Shown piece by piece: positions 20,629 to 30,290 of a stretch of 64,000 nucleotides of DNA. The notes under the pieces were generated by a model that was not told where the DNA came from, ran no database searches, and saw only the letters and a list, made by a program, of their open reading frames with translations. Within the stretch, counting starts at the first letter, position 1, and each line of letters opens with the position of its first letter. Source of the DNA: Alloascoidea africana (taxonomy: Eukaryota > Ascomycota > Alloascoideomycetes > Alloascoideales > Alloascoideaceae); NCBI GenBank assembly GCA_030581615.1, contig JAKTTT010000038.1, positions 62,001 to 126,000 on the forward strand, given 5' to 3'. Position numbers and translations under genes: made by a program.

Positions 20629-22512
20629 TCATTCCGCAAAGTTATCCATAGCATGTCTATAGTTCATCTCGAATCTCTGCTCTCGCAAAGCCAAATCGGA
20701 TGCCCTGGTTCCTGTTGCCATTGTTTGTGAGGGTGGGATCGGGGCCTTTGCAGCAATAGCAGGGATTTGCTGCTTCTGCTGCTGTTGCTGCTGCTGACTG
20801 AGGTTGAGAGAGGGAGGGCGGGTCATTGTGACAGTGGTGGCACTGCTGGAATTGTTTGTGCTCAGACTCTTACTGCCGCCAAAAAGATTAGAGAATGATA
20901 ATGATGGCATCGCCACAGAGTTTGTGGATAAAGGGTTACCAAACCCCAATCCACCATTGTTCTTTGCTAGAGTTTGCAAGATACCTGCACCTTTTTGTTT
21001 TGAGTCTTCCGAGTCTTCTTCTTTACTCTCTTGGATGGGACCAAATGTAAGACGTTTCGGAGGTCGAGCTGGCTTACTCATCGAAGGTGATGAAAACACC
21101 TTCTCAGGCTTTGGCGATGTGATACGGTTGAAGTAGTCCTGTAATTCAACCATTTCGCCCATATTTGAAGGATTTGAAACGTAGAGTTTGTTGTTCATTA
21201 ATTGAACACCAATGTTTTCAGAAGTACCATTAGGGAGATTAACTGTATAATTCTTTAGGTTTTGCGTGTTTAAGCTTGGGGATGATGAAGATAACTTCTG
21301 TAATTTCGGTGTCAATGCCTGGGGTAGTATGGCGCTCTTAACCGGTGAGGTATTTGGAGTGGACAAGGAGAGGCCATGGCTTCCGTACTTTGACAAGAGA
21401 TTTCCGACTTTACTGTTGAGCATAACAGAGGCGGACATTGGCGAAGTTAGGGTGGTAGAGGAGGAAATTGAGTCTGTTTCACTTGGAGATTCGTATTTGT
21501 CATCAAAAGCCACCATCAGAGAAGGTATTTCATCCATTATGGAGCGGCTTGTGTTTGTTGAAGAATCTGAAGCCATCGATGAGTGGGAATATTCTTTCCT
21601 CAGGGAAGCATTTGGACGAGCAGACTTGGCGTTATGGGAAGCTCCTGCAGTTGCAGAAGGATGGGCATCATTTGGAGAGGAATTTGAACTGCTTATTGAA
21701 GAAGGATCTGTTTCCGGTTGGTAATAATAGCCATATGTTCTATTCGCTTGTGGTGTAACAGTGGGCAGCTCCAACTGGGGGACAACCGAGTCCTGAACAT
21801 CCGAGGGAGGAACATTAGACGCATTTGTAAACACATGGAACATTCGTTCCAGATCTCGCACAATTTGGACCATTTCAGCTTTGATTTCTTCATAAGGCGT
21901 ACTTTCCATCTCCTGTAGCAGGCTCGTCACAAAGCTTCTATAGGCTTTCACTATAGGCGAGGCTTTGCCCTGTGAAGATTCTTCCACTTTGTCAAACATT
22001 TCCGAAAGTTCATGGTTCATTTTGATAAGTGAAGCGCGCGATATGGCCATGTCGAGGATAGTGGAGAGCTCATTGTACCTCGAGATTATCCGGAGAATCA
22101 GGCCAGTTAGAAGCGTAGATGAATCGGTAAAATGAAATTCGAGACGCATAACTGAGTCTTTCAAACTGTTCACATCCCAGGTTTGAATCTGCGCCAGTAT
22201 CTGCTGAGATCTCTTTGAGACCATCGAGGCCACGTCTGCTCCAAAAGTCCTCGCCTCTGCCGCGGCGTTAAAGTCGTAGTGGTCCAAAAGACAAAAGGTC
22301 CATGATTTAGTCTCATACATGAACTTGTTCAGCTCCATAAGGATAGTTGTGGCAGCCATACACTCGTCCTGTTCTCTTGTGGAGAAGTTGAGCGATGAGA
22401 CCACCAGCTCCACATCTTCAGCTGCTATTTCTTCCGATCGCACCAGATCCAATATGGGATCTGTGAACGAATCCCGCTCCAAATGCAGAAGAGAAGAAGA
22501 GGTCGATGTCAT
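20629..22512 (-). CDS. Uncharacterised Ser-rich protein with helical N-terminal domain
   Basis: The 627-residue single-exon protein is not confidently recognised. Residues 1-235 lack low complexity and look alpha-helical (VELVVSSLNFSTREQDECMAA, LRIISRYNELSTILDMAI, NHELSEMFDKVEE, YEEIKAEMVQIVRDLERMFHVF). The middle (about 250-420) is Ser/Thr-rich and probably disordered. Near residues 430-480 lies a short ordered-looking segment (YTVNLPNGTSENIGVQLMNNKLYVSN, then MVELQDYFNRI) that faintly recalls a GAR-type microtubule-binding fold. Pro-rich pieces (SKPARPPKRLTFGP), a Gln run (QQQQQQQ) and a conserved-looking C-terminus (LREQRFEMNYRHAMDNFAE) follow. The architecture is like Kar9-type cortical spindle-positioning proteins, but no diagnostic motif supports that, so it is only a suggestion. 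It is divergent from DIB1. Confidence 0.8.
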   Translation of the reverse strand: MTSTSSSLLHLERDSFTDPILDLVRSEEIAAEDVELVVSSLNFSTREQDECMAATTILMELNKFMYETKSWTFCLLDHYDFNAAAEARTFGADVASMVSKRSQQILAQIQTWDVNSLKDSVMRLEFHFTDSSTLLTGLILRIISRYNELSTILDMAISRASLIKMNHELSEMFDKVEESSQGKASPIVKAYRSFVTSLLQEMESTPYEEIKAEMVQIVRDLERMFHVFTNASNVPPSDVQDSVVPQLELPTVTPQANRTYGYYYQPETDPSSISSSNSSPNDAHPSATAGASHNAKSARPNASLRKEYSHSSMASDSSTNTSRSIMDEIPSLMVAFDDKYESPSETDSISSSTTLTSPMSASVMLNSKVGNLLSKYGSHGLSLSTPNTSPVKSAILPQALTPKLQKLSSSSPSLNTQNLKNYTVNLPNGTSENIGVQLMNNKLYVSNPSNMGEMVELQDYFNRITSPKPEKVFSSPSMSKPARPPKRLTFGPIQESKEEDSEDSKQKGAGILQTLAKNNGGLGFGNPLSTNSVAMPSLSFSNLFGGSKSLSTNNSSSATTVTMTRPPSLNLSQQQQQQQKQQIPAIAAKAPIPPSQTMATGTRASDLALREQRFEMNYRHAMDNFAE

Positions 22513-23131
22513 CTTGATCGATTCGAAAAATTTGGCAGATTGCGTGCTGCTGAATACTTGGTGCCTTCTTCTTCAAGCAGCTTACTCTCTTCTCCAGTTG
22601 CTCCAGAACCAAGCGAACAGAAAAAATAAATAAAAAAAAAGTGCGTTTCCAAAGGTCTAGATGTATGAGTATTTACCAGTCGAGACCACGCACCAATACA
22701 ATAGTCATATAACGAATCCGAACACCACACTAGTGTTGGCAATTGCACACGGAAGAAAGAGTGGCCAGATGTGTTTTTATCGTAGGTCGCTTGGGGAAGA
22801 AAAACAGGTGATCGCCGACAACATCGACGATGTCGTGTTCTCAGATGTACGCACTTAGAGGCTCGCTGTGCGTATATATTGTACCGCAGCGAGATACGAG
22901 GAAGGTCTACTGCCAAAGAGACCGGGACTAGCTATAGTATATGGGAGTGTGTGATGTAGCAGATGGGAGATTTTGTCCTTGGTCAGAGTCTCTGTGGATC
23001 TTGTGTTGGGGGGGATTAGATGGATGTCGGCATTGGGAAAGCATGGAATGGACTAGATAAGAAAGAGATGGAGAAGACAGCCTTCTCTCTCTCTTCAACA
23101 CACCAAGACTCCACGATCTTCACCATCCACC
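22513..23131. other. Divergent promoter region upstream of DIB1
   Basis: 619 bp between divergent starts, with a TATATAT-like stretch near 22874 and a CTCTCTCTC leader just before DIB1. Open frames on the minus strand here have no support. Confidence 0.45.
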
Positions 23132-23628
23132 ATGGGCAGCATCTTTCTTCCCCATCTGCACACAGGCTGGCACGTAGACCAGGCTATTTTGTCGGGTAAG
23201 AATTGCATTTTCTCTGGGTGTTTTATAGGCTAGTTCAGCAACATCTAACACCTTTTGTAGAGGAGGACAGACTAGTGGTTATACGGTTTGGGAAAGATGA
23301 CGATTCCGAATGTCTTGCGATGGACGAGATTCTATACGGGATCGCGGAAAAAGTGAAAAAATTCGCAGTTATTTACGTCTGTGATATAAAAGAAGTTCCA
23401 GATTTCAATCAAATGTACGAGCTTTATGATCCGTGTACAGTAATGTTTTTCTATCGGAACAAACACATGATGTGCGATTTTGGAACGGGTGATAATAACA
23501 AGGTGAATTTTGCACTTGAGGATAAACAGGAAATGATTGATATCATGGAAACGATATACAGGGGAGCAAGAAAAGGTAAAGGTTTGGTGATAAGTCCCAA
23601 GGACTATAGCACAAAACACAAGTTTTAA
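23132..23628 (+). CDS. DIB1: U5 snRNP 15-kDa protein (Dim1 family)
   Basis: Two exons (23132-23195, 23261-23628) encode 143 residues, the family's standard length. The 65-bp intron has GTAAGA, CATCTAAC and GTAG; splicing gives LHTGWHVDQAILSEEDRLVVIRFG, matching Dim1 proteins almost residue for residue. The thioredoxin-like fold continues with CLAMDEILYGIAEKVKKFAVIY, DFNQMYELYDPCTVMFF, RNKHMMCDFGTGDNNKVNF and the C-terminal YRGARKGKGLVISPKDYS. It is a component of the U4/U6-U5 tri-snRNP and is essential for spliceosome activation in yeasts. The active-site Cys pair of thioredoxins is absent, as is normal for Dim1. It converges with the U1A-like gene, with 64 bp between stop codons. Conservation is very high, so the call is firm. 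Confidence 0.97.
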
Positions 23629-23692
23629 TGTAAAATGTAAATAATATACAAGGGCATTTTTTAATTTTTTTTTTTCCAGAATCCTATTTATT

Positions 23693-24385
23693 TCACTTTT
23701 TCGCAAACGTTATTAATGCTGGCTCATCATCGTAAACCAGATCTTTTGTATTATCCCTTACGACCACAGCATCTTCATCTCTTTCATATTCCACAAAAGC
23801 CAATTTGCGCACCTTGACAAGACGAACCTCTACAAATCCATTAAACTTGCTAAAAGTATCGACCAATTGTGCCTGAGTGATTGAAGCAGGAAGGTTTTGA
23901 ACAAACAGAATCTTGTTCGGGGGTAAGTTGAGATCACTACTACTCAGCTTAATCTTCTTGGTCTTTGGCCCATCTCCTCGTTCTTTCTGTCGTTTCTCCT
24001 TCTCTGCCTTCCGTCGATTCAAATGTTCATCATATTGTTCTGGTTGTTTTGTTTGAACAACAGAGTCGCTATTTGTCTTTGCATATTGTAATTCAATCGT
24101 CTTGCCCCATAACTCCAGACCACTCAGTCCCTCGATTGCCTTTTTTGCACTATCTTTATCTCCAAATGCAACAAATGCTTGACCTCTCATCCGTATGTTT
24201 TTGTGTGCTGTTATCGATAATACTTTTCCATATTTGGAGAAATGACTTTCTAGTGTTTCTTTGACCTCGGGTATAGGCACTCTTTCTTTCAGATTTCGAA
24301 TATAAACTCTAAAGAAACACACAAAAATTTAGAGACAGGAATTCACACAATAACTATCCAATACTCACGTTTCGGTTTCCGACAT
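23693..24385 (-). CDS. U1A/U2B''-like spliceosomal RNA-binding protein, two RRMs
   Basis: Two exons (24385-24369 and 24308-23693) encode 210 residues. Exon 1 is only 17 bp; the 60-bp intron starts GTGAGT and ends TTTAG, with a weak branch site (CTCTAAAT). The spliced N-terminus is MSETETVYIRNLKERVP. RRM1 (about 6-85) contains VYIRNL, the RNP1-type MRGQAFVAF and LQYAKTNSD, all typical of the U1A/U2B''/SNF family. A charged Lys/Glu linker follows, then RRM2 (about 130-208) with ILFVQNLP, FNGFVEVRLV, AFVEYE and ITFAKK. The family binds stem-loops of U1 or U2 snRNA; yeast relatives are Mud1 and Msl1, and this protein could be either or a single ancestral type. It is tail to tail with DIB1. Confidence 0.92.
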
Positions 24386-24618
24386 TGTGATTAACTATTT
24401 AAAAAGCTGTTGGTTTGTGTGTGTTGTTTCAATCCCACAACTTGTTCGTGAAGGCAGGGTAAGCGTAGTTTAACTATCGAGAGAGCTTTTGAGACTTGTT
24501 AAAAAAAAAAAACCCAAACATGAGGACTGAAGTTTTGGCACAAAAACGATAAATGCTACTGTAAAGTCGATTTTGTTTTTCTTGCATAATACAACTATAA
24601 CTAGAAAAAAAGTGGGAC

Positions 24619-25413
24619 ATGTCTGATCCAAACAAATGGTTCAAAATTACAGTGTCTGGCAGTCATGCTATGGCACTAACGGTTGTTAGAATCGAAGCCA
24701 ATTGTTTTGACTTTGACCTGCTTGATGGCGAAAGATATCAGCTTTCTCAAATATGTCCCACTCTGCTATATTTTCATCCAGGTCGACTAAACGTTACTGG
24801 AATCAACGTCCACAGATTTTTCACAATAGCGTTGAATGGTAAACATTTTCCATCAATGATAAGATGTACTGAGAAGCGCCTGGGTTGTGATGAAGAAGGA
24901 GCATTTCGATATGGGTACATAATCGAGGGTATTCCTGTTTGGCGCTTCTGTGAAAAAATGTCGATATCGACAAATGGATACACTATAACCTCGTGCAATG
25001 CCACAAAGTTGAATGAACTATTCGGTTTAGCGCCTCTTTCAATTGAAAGGGTTGTGCCTGATATTGATCATCTGATCACTTGCCTGAGACAGAACATTCG
25101 ATTTGTGCCCGGGACCGTTATATTGGAAAGTGACTTTAGGCATGCTGCTGGCTTTGTTTGTGCTGGAAGGCAAGACACGAGTATACCCAAAGTGTCAGCT
25201 CTTCACAGAGACGGCATGAAATTTGGAATTGATCTTCAATTGGAAGTCATCTCGGAATACAGTTTTCAATTGTGTATAATCTACTTTTTCAGCATTGATG
25301 ACAACCAGGAGAGGGATGATGGTGCCCATGATAGCTGGGTGCGGGAATACGATCTTTCAGAAGCTTCCTCGATCACGCAGATAACTGGGGGGTTTAATGC
25401 ATTGTCTGTTTGA
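24619..25413 (+). CDS. Orphan protein of unknown function
   Basis: A 264-residue open frame with ATG start; I do not recognise its family. The composition is ordinary (no low complexity, 8-9 Cys), with no signal peptide or clear membrane segment. Notable segments are WFKITVSGSHAMALTVVRIEANCFDFDLLDGERY, FFTIALNGKHFPSMI, AFRYGYIIEGIPVWRFCEKMSI and a hydrophobic strand FQLCIIYFFSI near the end. The pattern of alternating hydrophobic residues suggests a beta-rich fold. The length, ATG context and lack of stops in a fairly AT-rich region argue for a real gene. It is transcribed away from the U1A-like gene with 233 bp between starts. A fast-evolving or lineage-specific gene is the simplest reading. 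Confidence 0.65.
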   Translation: MSDPNKWFKITVSGSHAMALTVVRIEANCFDFDLLDGERYQLSQICPTLLYFHPGRLNVTGINVHRFFTIALNGKHFPSMIRCTEKRLGCDEEGAFRYGYIIEGIPVWRFCEKMSISTNGYTITSCNATKLNELFGLAPLSIERVVPDIDHLITCLRQNIRFVPGTVILESDFRHAAGFVCAGRQDTSIPKVSALHRDGMKFGIDLQLEVISEYSFQLCIIYFFSIDDNQERDDGAHDSWVREYDLSEASSITQITGGFNALSV

Positions 25414-27058
25414 AAAAAAGTACTTGCGATGACTACATGTCCTATTATAACAGGATATGTTTTCAGTTGCAGGGCCCGTGAGCATCCATGCCGCAAAGGA
25501 AAACAAAACAAAAAGGGACAATGGTAAGATGTGAATGGTTAACATTGTGGGAAATTTTCGTCTGGGTTTTGATTTCGGAAATGATTAATGATAATCTCTT
25601 TATGCTTCTAAATTGTTGCTAGTCAACACCAAATTCAAATGGCAATTTGTACTATACACACTAGCAATCAGCTGAGTAGTGATAACATTAGACAATGATA
25701 ACATTTTAAGTCTGACATCTTGTGAGGTGGATGATGATGCTGATGAACTCGTCTTTCCACCACCTTTATTTTCCTCTTTGCTTGTTTTCTTCTTTCTCTT
25801 TCTTTTTTTTTTTTGTTTTGTTGTTTTTCTCTTGCTTTATATTGTAGTGGTAAACCATGTGATAGGTAAATCGTTATGAAACGGGTATTATAAGTTGGAT
25901 AGGCATTCCCCTCTCCGCGGACATGTTTATTAGCCCATCATCATCGCCATGTTTGAATAATTTGGGAGTTTGCCTTTTGGTGCTATTTGTTCCTGGCGCT
26001 CGCGGGCCTAAAACGTGGTAGAAACGTGTTAAACTAGAGTCTTCCTCAGATTGACCTTGCTTTTATTTCTCGGGGTTAGGGAGAACAGGACCGAATGGAT
26101 TTCTGGGAGGATCCTTGGACAGAAGGTGATATGGAGCTGCACCACCACGAAAAGGAGCACAAAAATATATCGCGAAATGGTAAGAACGAAAAAAAAAAAT
26201 GAATTTTGTCCTACTCAGTTGAGTATATGGTCAACGCGTGTGGGAATGAAATCATTCAAGCCCGGGCCACTTAGATAATAATTCGACGGTGTTGGATGAC
26301 TCCTCGTTTTCACTTGCACAAGTGTCTTTACAAGTGCCTTCTGTAAAAGTTTAGTTTAATTCTTTACGCACTCTCGATCTCTTGGAAGAAAGAGACAGTA
26401 CAGTACAAGAAAAACAGATGAGATCATTGTTATTTTCGTCACGGAGGTGTCTTGCACCTGTGCGTCTTCATCTATCTTCCCAAGGACCTTGAGCTTGGTC
26501 TGTGCAATCAATATGTGTCCGGATCTTTTCTGTCCTCCCCCACTCCATTCATTTCATCTTTCTTCCGGCACTTTTGATAAAAGCATCGAGAAAAAAATAG
26601 CTCTCCAAGTATTTAAACAATTCCGAAAAAAAAATAATAACCTCCCCCCCCCAAAAAGAGATTGGAGATGTTGAGAAATAAAATTGCACAACAGTTGCCA
26701 TTGGAGCCATTTTGCCAAGTGTAAGGAGATATGTAGATCTCTCTCTTTTTGCACTCTCGCGCACTTGTACTTACTCAAATTCAGAAGCGCTTACAATTAA
26801 AATTCGCCATTTTTTTTGGGTTGGTTCCAATTATGTCATGGGAATCTGGTCTCATGCGACTAGGTGTCTATATAAAAGACCGAAACCCTTCTTTCTTTTT
26901 CTTTCCTTTTTGCCTTGGCCAACCTTCTATTTGGTCCACTCAACAGTTTCTTTTCTGCTTCTGTTTTCCTTCCTCTTCCTCTTCCTCTTCCTCCCTCTTC
27001 TTTTCATAAAAGAAACAAAAAAAGTATAGGTTAAAGTCCTACAACCACGTAGAGAGTC
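25414..27058. other. Long intergenic region upstream of the F-box gene
   Basis: 1.6 kb, AT-rich, with T-runs near 25810 and pyrimidine-rich repeats (CTTCCT units near 26960-27000). A TATATAAAAG box at 26869-26878 lies 181 bp before the F-box start. A less AT-rich island at 26050-26280 contains a possible small spliced frame (see findings) that I do not annotate as a gene. Confidence 0.45.
26869..26878 (+). promoter_or_regulatory. TATA box of the F-box gene
   Basis: TATATAAAAG matches the yeast TATA consensus and lies 181 bp upstream of the ATG at 27059, a normal distance for yeast promoters. Confidence 0.5.
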
Positions 27059-28480
27059 ATGCCGAGACATCCAAACCTGTTAGACCTGCCCGATGAGATT
27101 ATCCAGCTGATCATTTCCAAGTTGTCGTTGTATGATTTTTACAGATTAAGCAGCTCATGCAACTTTTTATCAACTTTTTTCATTTCAAGAAGGTATGACT
27201 CCCTTTTCAAATACGTCATTCATAACGAGGACCCATTTGTGGAAAGAGCAGAAAGTACCAGTTGGAAGTCCACTGTGAAGCGTTACGTTTCCATAAAGAG
27301 AAACTTGCTCAAGCCTGTTGACGTTTCCAAAGAGGTCAAAGCCAAGGTTGCCCCGGTCTCTCAGTACTACAGTACAAGGCATACGAATAAGCAACAACAA
27401 AGCGGGAATGGGAGCCACATTTCGGTGAACATCGACTTTAATGCAAAAGTTATCGGGGGTGATAATTACTCCATGAACCTGTATTTTGATACTTCGGATC
27501 CTAAACCTTACCCCGATGCAGCGCTTGAAGGTATTTCATCCAACAGTCATTCTTCGTTAAAATGGAAGTTTGATCCACCTTTATACTACAGACAGCACAA
27601 GTTTCATTACTGTGTTTATGGGAACGTTGTTTATACCATTATAAAGCACGGAGACATAATAAAGTTCAAAGCGTTTAAAAGATCCAGAAACGGGAGACCA
27701 TCTCGACTCTTGTGGACAACGTTATACGATGCACCAAAGGTCAGCATTAAAGACGTTATGGCGCATTCTCAATATCTCATGATTCCGATTTATAACCTGG
27801 ACATGTCCCATTACAAAGAGTACTCGATGCTTGTACTTCGACGGGACAATGGACATCTTGTTGGATTTAGCAAAGGTTGTGAGATTGATAGAAACACACG
27901 TTCCCAACTACTCCATGTTTGTCCAACACATGTTTTTTTCGAATGTATGGAAGTTCGGACCAAATCCTTTAAAGTTGTTTCCCAACCTGTGAATGTTTTT
28001 TTGGAGGAACTCGACACGTTTATTTATTCCGAATTTTTCAAATATAGGAGAACAAGTGAACATATTCGGAAGGATCATTTGGAAGAAGAAGAAGAAGAAG
28101 ATGAGGATGGAATGGTCATGAAAGGACGTCATCGTAAAGAATCTCCATGGACACCATTAATTCAACTTGTTGGTGTAAATACCCGCAAATTGTATTCCAC
28201 ATTCAGGGGTAATCTATACATTGGGTATTTTGAATCTGACCCCCATTCCCACCATTCCCATCATTCTTCTCATTACGATAACAACAGAGGTAGTTATGAT
28301 GATGAAACTTCGAAAACTGGCTATATTTTCTTGTACAATATGGCAAACAGAAGAAAACGGTATTATACCTATCAACGTGGACCTCAAACAAATGCTTGCA
28401 ATTTGGTGATTAATGATAGCATGGAGGTCAGTGTGAATGATTTATTTATTAATGATGTTACGACGGCAATGAGAATGTGA
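27059..28480 (+). CDS. F-box protein
   Basis: The 473-residue protein has an N-terminal F-box (about 5-50: LLDLPDEIIQLIISKLSLYDFYRLSSSCNFL), which would bind Skp1 and recruit a substrate to an SCF ubiquitin ligase. The remainder shows no LRR, WD40 or Kelch repeats that I can identify; it has strands typical of a beta-rich fold (KFHYCVYGNVVYTIIKHGDIIKFKAF, YLMIPIYNLDM, YSMLVLRRDNGHLVGF), a Glu-rich loop (EEEEEEDEDG, about 342-351) and a His/Ser-rich segment (HSHHSHHSS, about 400). The substrate cannot be guessed. The translation start directly before the F-box is typical. No intron is seen. Confidence 0.85.
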   Translation: MPRHPNLLDLPDEIIQLIISKLSLYDFYRLSSSCNFLSTFFISRRYDSLFKYVIHNEDPFVERAESTSWKSTVKRYVSIKRNLLKPVDVSKEVKAKVAPVSQYYSTRHTNKQQQSGNGSHISVNIDFNAKVIGGDNYSMNLYFDTSDPKPYPDAALEGISSNSHSSLKWKFDPPLYYRQHKFHYCVYGNVVYTIIKHGDIIKFKAFKRSRNGRPSRLLWTTLYDAPKVSIKDVMAHSQYLMIPIYNLDMSHYKEYSMLVLRRDNGHLVGFSKGCEIDRNTRSQLLHVCPTHVFFECMEVRTKSFKVVSQPVNVFLEELDTFIYSEFFKYRRTSEHIRKDHLEEEEEEDEDGMVMKGRHRKESPWTPLIQLVGVNTRKLYSTFRGNLYIGYFESDPHSHHSHHSSHYDNNRGSYDDETSKTGYIFLYNMANRRKRYYTYQRGPQTNACNLVINDSMEVSVNDLFINDVTTAMRM

Positions 28481-29619
28481 AAGAAAACCAAGGTAATGGA
28501 GTGGGAAAACAAGGTTTTATTTATATCATTTTGATATTTTTGTGTCTTTTTGATAATAGGAGAGAGAGATTTATTAAATCTTGTTATTTTTGTTATCAAT
28601 TGTTATTACTATATTCGGGGGCATTTTTGTTTTTTCCGTCTTTTTTTATCTTAGCATTTTCTTTGGTGATTGAATCCTTTCTTCTTTTTTTTTTGTTGTT
28701 GTTGTTGTTGTTGCCGTCATCCCCCGTCTCTATCTATTATTGGAGTTGAAACATTTACTTTTTTGATATTTGATATTTGCTACAGTTTTTTTTAACTCTA
28801 CAGTTTCCAGTATTCTGTTGGTTTTTTTTTTCAATCCCCATTTAAAAAAAAGCATGAATCTGTTCGCTTTGAATATAAATAGTATAAAATGGTTTCAGAC
28901 AAAAATGAATACATTTCGGAGGGTATGATGACACTCTGAATGAAAGAAAAGAAAAAAGAGAAAAACTCGATGGTCTTTCCTGTACCTTAATGATTTGGGT
29001 TTTTGAGTTTTTGAGTTTGGTTTAGATTGGATTCGGGGAAGGACACATTTTTGATGTTTTAAATGTCTCAACAAGGAATTGCAAAGTGAGGCAAGGCAAG
29101 GCAAGGCAAAGCAGAGAGAGCTTTGAAAAGCCAGCCATGCATGCTGGGTTTTCGGAGTTTCGAAAACAGGACTAGGTATGCAAATCATTCATGATTGCCT
29201 CGCGGATGGGGAAACAGAAGCAGAAGTAGAAAGCAGGAAAGTTGAGATGAGACAAGGAGGAGTCAAATAGCGCAGGTCCGAATGGGGAATAATAATAATA
29301 ATTAACTGGAGCACTAGCGCTAAACCATTGCAAAAAAGGAGGAGGAAATGATAGTAGTGGACTCATTATTTTCTTCATATTCCACAGTTGTACAACCACA
29401 GTTGAGGAAAAAAAGACGGGACTCCGAACAATACCAAATCTTCATTCTTCATTCTTCCTACCAGTAAGTAACATTGGTAAGAATGAGATCTGCCATTTTC
29501 TTTATTCTTTCGTTCATCTGCACGTGACTTGGGGTGAGGGAGAAAAAGCCGATTTCCGCGCTTCGCCTTTGATTGATCCTTTCTGATAAGAAAAAACGGC
29601 GTTTGTGATTTGATTGAAG
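28481..29619. other. Intergenic: F-box 3' region and BNA1 promoter
   Basis: 1.1 kb with long T-runs, TTG repeats (28696-28714), GGCAA repeats (29092-29108) and TAATAATAATAAT at 29288-29301. A CACGTGA site lies at 29521-29527. No convincing gene. Confidence 0.5.
29521..29527 (+). promoter_or_regulatory. CACGTGA motif upstream of BNA1
   Basis: E-box core 93 bp upstream of the BNA1 start codon; candidate Cbf1-type site, one of five such motifs in the window. Confidence 0.45.
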
Positions 29620-30290
29620 ATGTTGGGGATACCGATAAATCTTCCAGCTTGGTTAAAAGACAATGGACATCTTTTACAACCTCCAGTGAACAACTTTTGT
29701 GTTCAACGGGGTGGATTCACCATTATGGTATGGAAATTTGGATTGTTGCTTGCTCAAGTATACTGGTGAGAGAGATTTGGCTTGGCTTGACTAACCAACT
29801 TTTATAGATTGTTGGAGGGCCTAATGAGAGAACGGATTATCACATTAATCAAACACCCGAATGGTTTCATCAGGTCAAGGGACACATGACTTTGAAAGTT
29901 GTGGATGATGGCGAATTTAAAGACATTACAATTGATGAAGGAGATATATTCTTACTACCACGTAAGTCAGTCCCAGTCCCAGTCCCAGTCCCAATTTTGA
30001 ATGAATTATTTCACAGGATCTAACAATTGGGCTAAATAGCTAATGTACCCCATAATCCAGTTCGGTATAAAGATACAATCGGACTGGTGGTGGAACAGGA
30101 TCGACCCAGTGGCGTAAACGACAGTGTTCGATGGTATTGTCCGAATCTCAACTGTCGAAAGATAGTTTATGAGGCTTCTTTCTATCTTGTTGATCTCGGA
30201 ACCCAGATCAAAAATGCGATTCTTGATTTTGATGGAGATTTGGAAAAACGGACTTGTAAACATTGTGGCACTGTGGCTTCATCCCGGTAG
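29620..30290 (+). CDS. BNA1: 3-hydroxyanthranilate 3,4-dioxygenase
   Basis: Three exons (29620-29727, 29808-29961, 30040-30290) encode 170 residues, close to S. cerevisiae Bna1 (177). Intron 1 (80 bp) has GTATGG, GACTAAC and TAG; intron 2 (78 bp) has GTAAGT, ATCTAAC and TAG, and carries a CAGTCC repeat. The joins give [28 protein letters not shown] and [16 protein letters not shown], both highly conserved. Iron ligands of the cupin fold are expected at the His of DYHIN, the Glu of TPEWF and the His of VPHNP. The C-terminal Cys pairs (WYCPNLNC and CKHC) form the second, rubredoxin-like metal site found in bacterial and fungal enzymes. The enzyme opens the ring of 3-hydroxyanthranilate to give the quinolinate precursor in the kynurenine route to NAD+, in the cytosol. 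Confidence 0.96.
29968..29992 (+). repeat. CAGTCC hexanucleotide repeat inside BNA1 intron 2
   Basis: About four 6-bp units starting 6 bp after the 5' splice site. The unit expands the intron without touching the splice or branch signals. Confidence 0.8.
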
